A stretch of DNA of 64,000 nt. Source: Diaphorobacter sp. HDW4A (GTDB taxonomy: Bacteria; Pseudomonadota; Gammaproteobacteria; Burkholderiales; Burkholderiaceae_C). Below, piece by piece: positions 58,891-64,000 of this stretch. The stretch is from the NCBI RefSeq assembly GCF_011305995.1, contig NZ_CP049910.1, forward strand, positions 3,038,001 through 3,102,000. The letters are read 5' to 3'. Numbering within the stretch: the stretch's first letter is position 1; each line of letters begins with the position of its first letter. The notes beneath the pieces are model-generated. The model was not told the DNA's origin. It searched no databases and saw nothing but the letters and a program-made list of their open reading frames with translations. Position numbers and translations under genes: made by a program.

Positions 58891-59964
58891 TCAGACAACC
58901 ACTGGCTCCGGCTCCAGCCGGATGCCAAAGCGTTCATAGACGCTGGTCTGTATCGCCCGGGCCAGCGTCATCACTTCCCCCCCCGTCACGCTGTCGTCGC
59001 CATTGCCGCGATTGACCAGCACCAGCGCCTGCTTTTCGTAGACGCCCGCCTTGCCGATCGACTTGCCCTTCCAGCCGCAGGAGTCGATCAACCAGCCCGC
59101 AGCCAGCTTGATCGAACCATCCGCCATCGGGTAGTGCACGATCTTTGGCTCGCGCTCGATGATGTCAGCGCACTGGTATTCGGTGACGGTCGGGTTCTTG
59201 AAGAAGCTGCCCGCATTGCCGATCACGGCCGGGTCGGGCAACTTGGCGCGCCGGATCTCGCAGACCCAGTCGAAGATCTGCTTGGCGCTGGGCTCGCTCA
59301 CGCCGGTTTCAACCCGCTTGCGCTCCAGATCGGCATAGCCCAGTTCGGGCTTCCATTGTTTGGACAGACGAAAACGCACGTGGGTGATCACCGCGCGTCC
59401 AGCAAGCCCCATGCCGCGCGGCAGGTCACCGTCCGCCTCGGGTAACTGCGGCGCATGCTTGAACACCGAATCGCGGTAGCCAAACGCGCACTGTGCTGCA
59501 TCGAGCGTGAAACTCTGCCCTGTGGCCAGATCGACCGCATCGAGCGCATCGAAGCGATCCTGCAACTCGACTCCGTACGCGCCGATGTTCTGTACCGGCG
59601 CCGCGCCGACGGTGCCGGGAATCAGCGCCAGATTCTCAAGGCCCGGAAAGCCGTGCTCGATGGTCCAGGCCACGGCATCGTGCCAGACCTCGCCCGCGCC
59701 CGCCTCCACGATCCAGGCCTTGTCGGTCTCCTCGACCAGACGCAGCCCCTTGATCTCCATTTTGAGCACCACGGGTTTGACATCCCCAGTGATCACAATA
59801 TTGCTGCCGCCACCCAGCACAAAGACCGGTTGACCGGCCAGCTCAGGAGCAAAAATCAGGTCGCGCACATCCTGAACCGATTGGGCGCGCACCAGCATAT
59901 GCGCCTTGGCAACGATGCCAAAGGTGTTGTATTGCTGGAGAGGAACGTTGTTCTCGACTAACAT
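58891..59964 (-). CDS. murB: UDP-N-acetylenolpyruvoylglucosamine reductase
   Basis: A 357-aa FAD enzyme of peptidoglycan synthesis. [16 protein letters not shown] is the family beginning, [18 protein letters not shown] near 47-64 the FAD loop, [20 protein letters not shown] near 114-133 the second signature, and NAGSFFKNP near 245 holds the catalytic Ser. Tyr before ADLERKR and the length suggest the E. coli-type (type I). A second in-frame ATG lies at 59973. Confidence 0.94.
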   Translation of the reverse strand: MLVENNVPLQQYNTFGIVAKAHMLVRAQSVQDVRDLIFAPELAGQPVFVLGGGSNIVITGDVKPVVLKMEIKGLRLVEETDKAWIVEAGAGEVWHDAVAWTIEHGFPGLENLALIPGTVGAAPVQNIGAYGVELQDRFDALDAVDLATGQSFTLDAAQCAFGYRDSVFKHAPQLPEADGDLPRGMGLAGRAVITHVRFRLSKQWKPELGYADLERKRVETGVSEPSAKQIFDWVCEIRRAKLPDPAVIGNAGSFFKNPTVTEYQCADIIEREPKIVHYPMADGSIKLAAGWLIDSCGWKGKSIGKAGVYEKQALVLVNRGNGDDSVTGGEVMTLARAIQTSVYERFGIRLEPEPVVV

Positions 59965-60030
59965 CGACCCCATTGTCGCACCCGGGCGAAAACGCCATCG
60001 GGTTTGTATCTAGATTCCGAGAGTAAAGCC

Positions 60031-60516
60031 ATGCCTTCTTTTGATACCGTCCTGGAAGCCAACTTCGTCGAAGTGAAAAACGCCATCGAAAACACCGCCA
60101 AAGAAATCGGCACGCGTTTCGATTTCAAGGGCAGCTCTGCCGGGGTGGAGCTCAAGGACAAGGAAATCACCATGTTCGGTGATGCCGAGTTCCAGCTCCA
60201 GCAGGTCGAGGACATCCTGCGCAACAAGCTCTCCAAGCGCAATGTGGATGTGCGTTTCCTCGATGTCGGCAAGGCCCAGAAGATCGGCGGCGACAAGCTC
60301 AAGCAGGTCATCAAGGTGCGCAACGGTATCGACGCCGAAAATGCCAAGAAGATTCAGAAAGCGCTCAAGGAAAGCAAACTCAAGCTGCAGGCCGCCATTC
60401 AGGAAGAAAAAGTGCGCGTGACCGGAGCCAAGCGCGACGACCTCCAGGCTGCGATGGCGCTGATCCGCAAAGACATTGCAGACCTGCCGCTGTCGTTCGA
60501 CAATTTCCGCGACTGA
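60031..60516 (+). CDS. YajQ family nucleotide-binding protein
   Basis: A 161-aa protein of two alternating ferredoxin-like halves. [36 protein letters not shown] is the strongly conserved beginning, and the end [11 protein letters not shown] is standard. Relatives bind c-di-GMP or other nucleotides and act with a LysR regulator in Xanthomonas. The start at 60031 replaces an in-frame TTG further up. Divergent from murB. Confidence 0.93.
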   Translation: MPSFDTVLEANFVEVKNAIENTAKEIGTRFDFKGSSAGVELKDKEITMFGDAEFQLQQVEDILRNKLSKRNVDVRFLDVGKAQKIGGDKLKQVIKVRNGIDAENAKKIQKALKESKLKLQAAIQEEKVRVTGAKRDDLQAAMALIRKDIADLPLSFDNFRD

Positions 60517-60546
60517 TCTCTGACTCCCCTCCTCGCTCTCGCCGCC

Positions 60547-61206
60547 ATGCACTTCCCAGCCTTCACCGTTGCCCGTGCATCCGTCGCGGCTGCGTCGCTT
60601 GCTCTTGCCGCATTGCCCGCCTTGGCCCAACAGGCCGCTCTGGTGGGGGTGCTAGGAAACAAGGCGCTGCTCGTCATCGACGGCAAGTCCCCGCGCACGC
60701 TGGGGGCGGGTGATTCCGCCTCGGGCGTCAAGGTGATCTCGGTCGGAGGAGACAGCGCGGTCGTCGAGTCGGGGGGCGGGCGCGTCACGCTGCGGCTGGG
60801 CGATACGCCAGTGCATGTGAGTGCCAACGGAGCAGGAGACAAGCAGCGGCTCGTGCTGCGCGCTGATTCGCGCGGTCACTTCGTGAATTCCGGGCTCATC
60901 AACGGCAAAGTCATGCAGTACATGGTCGACACCGGAGCGACGCTGGTGGCATTCAGCCAATCCGAAGCGCTGCGCATGGGCGTGAAGTTCCAGGACGGCC
61001 AGCAAGTGATGATCGGCACCGGAAACGGCAGCGTCGCCGCGCACCGCATCAAGCTCGACAGCGTGCGCACCGGTGACATCGAATTGCGCAATGTGGATGC
61101 CGTCGTACTGCCCCAACCCATGCCCTATGTCCTGCTGGGCAACAGCTTTCTGAACGCATTTCAGATGAGCCGCACAAACGATGAAATGGTGCTGGAGCGG
61201 AAATAG
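60547..61206 (+). CDS. Retropepsin-like aspartic protease (TIGR02281 type)
   Basis: A 219-aa exported protein. Signal peptide about 1-28 (ALPALAQQ). An SH3-like N-terminal part (about 29-95) precedes a retroviral-type aspartyl protease half with the active site MVDTGATLVAFSQSEA near 126-141 and the hydrophobic-Gly LLGNSFLNAF near 197. It would work as a dimer, because only one catalytic Asp is present. Target unknown. 30 bp after the yajQ-type gene. Confidence 0.85.
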   Translation: MHFPAFTVARASVAAASLALAALPALAQQAALVGVLGNKALLVIDGKSPRTLGAGDSASGVKVISVGGDSAVVESGGGRVTLRLGDTPVHVSANGAGDKQRLVLRADSRGHFVNSGLINGKVMQYMVDTGATLVAFSQSEALRMGVKFQDGQQVMIGTGNGSVAAHRIKLDSVRTGDIELRNVDAVVLPQPMPYVLLGNSFLNAFQMSRTNDEMVLERK

Positions 61207-61349
61207 TCTACGCCCATTGGGCTGACTGCACCTCGGTATCACCGCCAATATCGACTTTCACCCGGCAATGCAACAATGATCCAGACGCCATATCGCAAAG
61301 GTCGATATGACGGAAGGACCGACCGAATCACAGTCATATCAAGAGCAAG

Positions 61350-62360
61350 ATGAGTGCACTTGCAGGAAACATCCCCATCGTCGAATCGGCCTCGCGCAAC
61401 GAGTACGAAGAGCTTCTGGCCCAATGGGGCGACATGCAGGCTACTCTGGCATTTCTGCTGCGCCGCCCCCAACAGACGGCGGATTTCCCGACCAAGATCC
61501 GCCAATGCGACCAGTGGCTGCAGGAGATGGTCGCGCAAGATGTGGATTCGACCCTGTACCTGATCTTTCAATTGGCATCGACCAACGGCACGGGCTACAG
61601 CGCATCACATGCACTGGTGTGCGCCTCACTTTGCCACATCCTCGCGCAGGAACTCGGACTGCCGCGCAATGAGCGAGACAGCCTCGTGCGCGCGGCATTC
61701 ACCATGAACATCGGCATGACGGAACTGCAGGACGAACTCGCCGAACGTGCCGACCCGATCACCGCCCAGCAGCAGGAAGCCATCAACCGCCACGCCGAAA
61801 AAGGCATGGCGCTGCTGGAACACGTGGGCGTGGCCGACGACCTCTGGCTCGACTCCGTCGCCTACCACCACACGCCACAGCGCGACCGCGCACGCGAGCC
61901 GCTCAAGAGCCTGCAGCCCGAAGAGCGCCTTACATACATTCTGGCCTCGGTGGATCGCTATGCGGCCTTCATCAGCCCCCGTAAATCACGCATCGGCCGC
62001 AGTGCCACAGAGTCCATGCGGGCCCTGCTCGGCAAGAACGTGTCGCAAAGCGACGAGGTGGGTTTCATTCTGGTGCGCACCATCGGCCTGTGCCCGCCCG
62101 GCACTTTTGTGAAACTGGACAACGGCGACACCGCCATCGTGTTGCGACGCGGTGAATCCACCAGCTTCCCCATCGTCGCCAGCCTCATCGATGTCGACGG
62201 CGAGGCCTACCCTGAGCCCGAGTTGCACTACACCGTACACGGCAAACGCCGCGTGATCAACGCCCTGCCCAGCAGCGCGGTCAGTATGGGAACGAACCAC
62301 TACACCATGGTGCGCATGGGCCTGATGGCTGCTGGAAGGCGTTTGGGCTCCCCCCCCTGA
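61350..62360 (+). CDS. HD-GYP-related protein with degenerate catalytic motifs
   Basis: A 336-aa cytoplasmic protein. The helical core resembles HD-GYP domains (SASHALVCASLCHILAQELGL near 92-112, RHAEKGMALLEHV near 147, VAYHHTPQRDRA near 170), but the HD doublet position reads MNIGMTEL and no GYP loop follows the HH pair. The C-terminal third (from about 235) resembles the tail RTIGLCPPGTFVKLDNGDTAIV often attached to HD-GYP proteins. Probably a c-di-GMP-pathway relative that no longer hydrolyses, or acts by binding. The C-terminus runs into a dispersed repeat. Confidence 0.8.
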   Translation: MSALAGNIPIVESASRNEYEELLAQWGDMQATLAFLLRRPQQTADFPTKIRQCDQWLQEMVAQDVDSTLYLIFQLASTNGTGYSASHALVCASLCHILAQELGLPRNERDSLVRAAFTMNIGMTELQDELAERADPITAQQQEAINRHAEKGMALLEHVGVADDLWLDSVAYHHTPQRDRAREPLKSLQPEERLTYILASVDRYAAFISPRKSRIGRSATESMRALLGKNVSQSDEVGFILVRTIGLCPPGTFVKLDNGDTAIVLRRGESTSFPIVASLIDVDGEAYPEPELHYTVHGKRRVINALPSSAVSMGTNHYTMVRMGLMAAGRRLGSPP

Positions 62361-62470
62361 GGCGCTGCGCGCCTCCCCCCGCTCTATGCATTGCTGCGCA
62401 ATGCGGCAGGGGGACACCCCCGTCGCTGCGGGGCGGCCCTTGCTCGGGGGTCACTGGCCTGAGCCGCGAC
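62351..62470. repeat. Dispersed GC-rich intergenic repeat, copy 2 (longer)
   Basis: Starts with the same 20 bases as 44347-44366 and continues through GGGGGACACCCCCGTCGC and GGGGCGGCCCTTGC. The beginning overlaps the last codons of the HD-GYP-related gene (Gly-Ser-Pro-Pro). Confidence 0.7.
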
Positions 62471-62674
62471 AGTATCGAACACCGCACGCAAATCAAAGCA
62501 AAGATCCCAAAACAGCGGACTTCGAAGCGAAGCGAGTGCCCGATCCACAGCCACAGTGACGAGACAACCCTTCAGGCCAGGCGCGTAACCGCAGATCAGT
62601 ACTCTCGTACGGCAAGGCTTCGCAAGAAGGCCTGTATCGTCATCTCCAAACGAACAACGAATAAAACAGAAAAC
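62361..62674. other. Intergenic region with dispersed repeats
   Basis: 314 bp between convergent genes. It begins with the longer copy of the GC-rich repeat (62351-62470, with internal palindromes such as TGCATTGCTGCGCAATGC) and continues with copy B of the hairpin element near 62572-62655. No coding frame with a ribosome site was found. Confidence 0.7.
62572..62655. repeat. Hairpin element, copy B
   Basis: CAGGCC (62573-62578) pairs with GGCCTG (62629-62634). CAAGGCTTCGCAA and CTCCAAACGA are shared with copy A (45444-45510). Confidence 0.5.
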
Positions 62675-63313
62675 TCAAGAAGACTTCTTCTTGGAACCAA
62701 TTTTGGATTCTTTTCCAGCAAGCAAACGGGTGATGTTTTCTTTGTGGCGGTAGATCAGCAATCCGGACATGACGGCAATGGCCACGCCGATGCGCGCATC
62801 CATGGTCCACGCCACGCCCCCGCCCAGCACATAGAAAAACGGTGCAAACACCGCCGCCGCCAACGAAGCGAGCGACGAGTAACGGAAGAACACCGCAATG
62901 ATCAGCCAGGTGGCGAGTGTCGCCAGCCCCAGCCAGCCGCTGATGCCGATGAGGACGCCAGCCGCGGTCGCCACGCCTTTGCCGCCTTTGAACTTGAAAA
63001 ACACCGGCCACAGGTGGCCCAGAAATGCGGCCAGGCCAACGGCGGCGATGGTGCCCTCTTCCAATCCGTAAGGCTGGCCGAACCAGCGCACCAGCACCAC
63101 TGGCAACCACCCCTTCACGGCGTCGAGCAACAAGGTCAGGACCGCCGCTGGCTTGCTGCCCGAGCGCAGCACATTGGTCGCACCGGGATTGCCGCTGCCG
63201 TAGGTGCGGGGGTCGTTCAGCCCCATCACGCTGCTGACGATGACCGCGAACGACAGCGAGCCGATAAGATAGGCCGCGATGGTGACGACGATGGAAAGTA
63301 CGATGGGGCTCAC
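62675..63313 (-). CDS. plsY: Glycerol-3-phosphate acyltransferase PlsY
   Basis: A 212-aa, five-helix membrane enzyme that acylates glycerol-3-phosphate from acyl-phosphate in phospholipid synthesis. The three PlsY motifs are visible: [19 protein letters not shown] near 34-52, [22 protein letters not shown] near 98-119 and [18 protein letters not shown] near 189. The C-terminus is Lys-Ser-rich. Full length. Confidence 0.95.
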   Translation of the reverse strand: MSPIVLSIVVTIAAYLIGSLSFAVIVSSVMGLNDPRTYGSGNPGATNVLRSGSKPAAVLTLLLDAVKGWLPVVLVRWFGQPYGLEEGTIAAVGLAAFLGHLWPVFFKFKGGKGVATAAGVLIGISGWLGLATLATWLIIAVFFRYSSLASLAAAVFAPFFYVLGGGVAWTMDARIGVAIAVMSGLLIYRHKENITRLLAGKESKIGSKKKSS

Positions 63314-63365
63314 GGGGTCCGTTCGGCTTTAAAAATGTTGGAATAGGAATGGGTATGACAGCCCG

Positions 63366-63866
63366 CTATTCTGCCAGCGCGCACTGCACCGGTTTGGCTT
63401 GTAGCAGATCCACGCACACCTGCGGGCTCAACTGCACCAGAAATCCGCGCCGACCGCCGTTGATGGCGATGCGCGGCAACTCCAGAATGCTCTGCTCGAT
63501 GTAGACCGGCATCTGCTTCTTCGTGCCGAACGGCGATGTGCCGCCGACCAGATAACCGCTGTGCCGATGGGCCACCTCGGGCTTGCAGGGCTCGATGCTT
63601 TTGGCGCCGATCTGGCGCGCGAGGTTCTTGGTCGACACCTTGCAGTCGCCATGCATCAGCACAATCAGCGGCTTGGCGTCCTGATCCTGCATCACCAGCG
63701 TCTTGACGACGTGGTGCTCATCGAGCCCCAGACACTCGGCGCTGTGCTCCGTACCACCATGCTCGACGTACTCATATGGATGCTCAGTGAACTCCACCCG
63801 GTTGGCACGCAGCAGCTGCGTGGCGGGGGTTTCGCTCACATGAGCGGATTTGTCCTTCTTGCTCAT
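63366..63866 (-). CDS. ybaK: Cys-tRNA(Pro)/aminoacyl-tRNA deacylase, YbaK/EbsC type
   Basis: A 166-aa protein that clears mischarged tRNA. After a basic start (MSKKDKSAHV) comes TPATQLLRANRVEFTEHPYEY, then KTLVMQDQDAKPLIVLMHGDCKVSTKNLARQIG and GYLVGGTSPFGTKKQMPVYIE, the INS/YbaK pattern with the conserved Lys. The start at 63866 has GGAGG 15 nt away; the frame is open to 63980 but would overlap the next gene. Confidence 0.9.
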   Translation of the reverse strand: MSKKDKSAHVSETPATQLLRANRVEFTEHPYEYVEHGGTEHSAECLGLDEHHVVKTLVMQDQDAKPLIVLMHGDCKVSTKNLARQIGAKSIEPCKPEVAHRHSGYLVGGTSPFGTKKQMPVYIEQSILELPRIAINGGRRGFLVQLSPQVCVDLLQAKPVQCALAE

Positions 63867-63885
63867 GATGTCAACAAGCCTCCGC

Positions 63886-64000
63886 TCACTGCGCGGGATC
63901 GCGATGGAGCTTGCGGATCGCGTCAATGCCCTGCAGCACCGCGGGCGCGAGCTGCGTGCCCCAGATATCGATGTCTTCATCGAGCTGCGCGACGGTCGTC
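63886..64000 (-). CDS. C-terminal end of an unidentified gene (partial)
   Basis: 38 codons run in from the right edge and stop with TGA at 63886-63888, ending TQLAPAVLQGIDAIRKLHRD and then PAQ. The frame is fully open and upstream of ybaK by 20 bp, so it is probably the first gene of a pair with ybaK. Product not recognised from this fragment. Confidence 0.6.
   Translation of the reverse strand, partial: TTVAQLDEDIDIWGTQLAPAVLQGIDAIRKLHRDPAQ

Overview
The window reads as chromosome of a betaproteobacterium of the family Comamonadaceae (Comamonas, Delftia or a close relative). The evidence is a tmRNA whose tag is ANDERFALAA, a serC-pheA-tyrA-aroA/cmk-rpsA-ihfB-lapA-lapB supraoperon with aroA fused to cmk, the folC-dedD-cvpA-purF-metZ-gltX gene order, a Bug-type tripartite-tricarboxylate binding protein, a phasin, and high GC with little space between genes. 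Genus is inference.

Positions 1-7509 are different: a more AT-rich accessory island ending at a tyrosine-recombinase gene (6000-7226, minus) that sits next to the 3' end of ssrA (tmRNA, 7510-7888), a classic integration site. Its cargo in view is a three-gene operon on the minus strand joined by ATGA overlaps: a 1001-aa sensor with a GHKL-type ATPase end (dtcA), a stand-alone receiver (dtcB), and a receiver fused to a nucleoside-phosphorylase-type nucleosidase (dtcC). This is the architecture of the Detocs anti-phage system, in which the effector destroys ATP. The effector gene is broken by a complete 1033-bp IS903-type insertion sequence with a perfect 9-bp target duplication. Removing the element and one duplication copy restores a 380-codon frame with a sensible nucleosidase C-terminus, so the disruption looks recent and the system is probably switched off at the effector.

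From 7510 rightwards lies housekeeping DNA. 7.9-10.1 kb: gph, ubiG and an OmpA-like protein on the minus strand. 10.3-22.7 kb: gyrA (Ile at codon 83, a quinolone-resistance-type residue), the aromatic amino acid supraoperon, rpsA, ihfB, the LapA/LapB envelope proteins and a ComEA-like DNA-binding protein. 23-29.3 kb: a six-gene Mrp/Pha monovalent cation/proton antiporter operon with subunits A and B fused. 29.3-43.4 kb: mostly minus-strand single genes (5-oxoprolinase, chemoreceptor, MFS transporter, rmuC, 2-hydroxyacid dehydrogenase, NhaD-like antiporter, pncB, thioesterase) plus crcB and a LOG protein on the plus strand.

43.4-46.6 kb holds a phasin gene with a recognisable promoter and TGC-rich palindrome, an SDR gene with a TTG start behind a 20-bp palindromic operator, and eight tRNA genes (Ala-Glu-Asp, Glu-Asp, Ala-Glu-Asp on the minus strand) made by tandem duplication. 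46.6-53.8 kb is the gltX-metZ-purF-cvpA-dedD-folC block. 53.8-64 kb carries a Spx/ArsC-like protein, a glycine-zipper outer-membrane protein, ppnP, argG, a Bug protein, murB, yajQ, a retropepsin-like protease, a degenerate HD-GYP protein, plsY, a YbaK-type deacylase and the end of one more gene. Two intergenic spaces carry copies of dispersed GC-rich repeats and of a hairpin-forming element.
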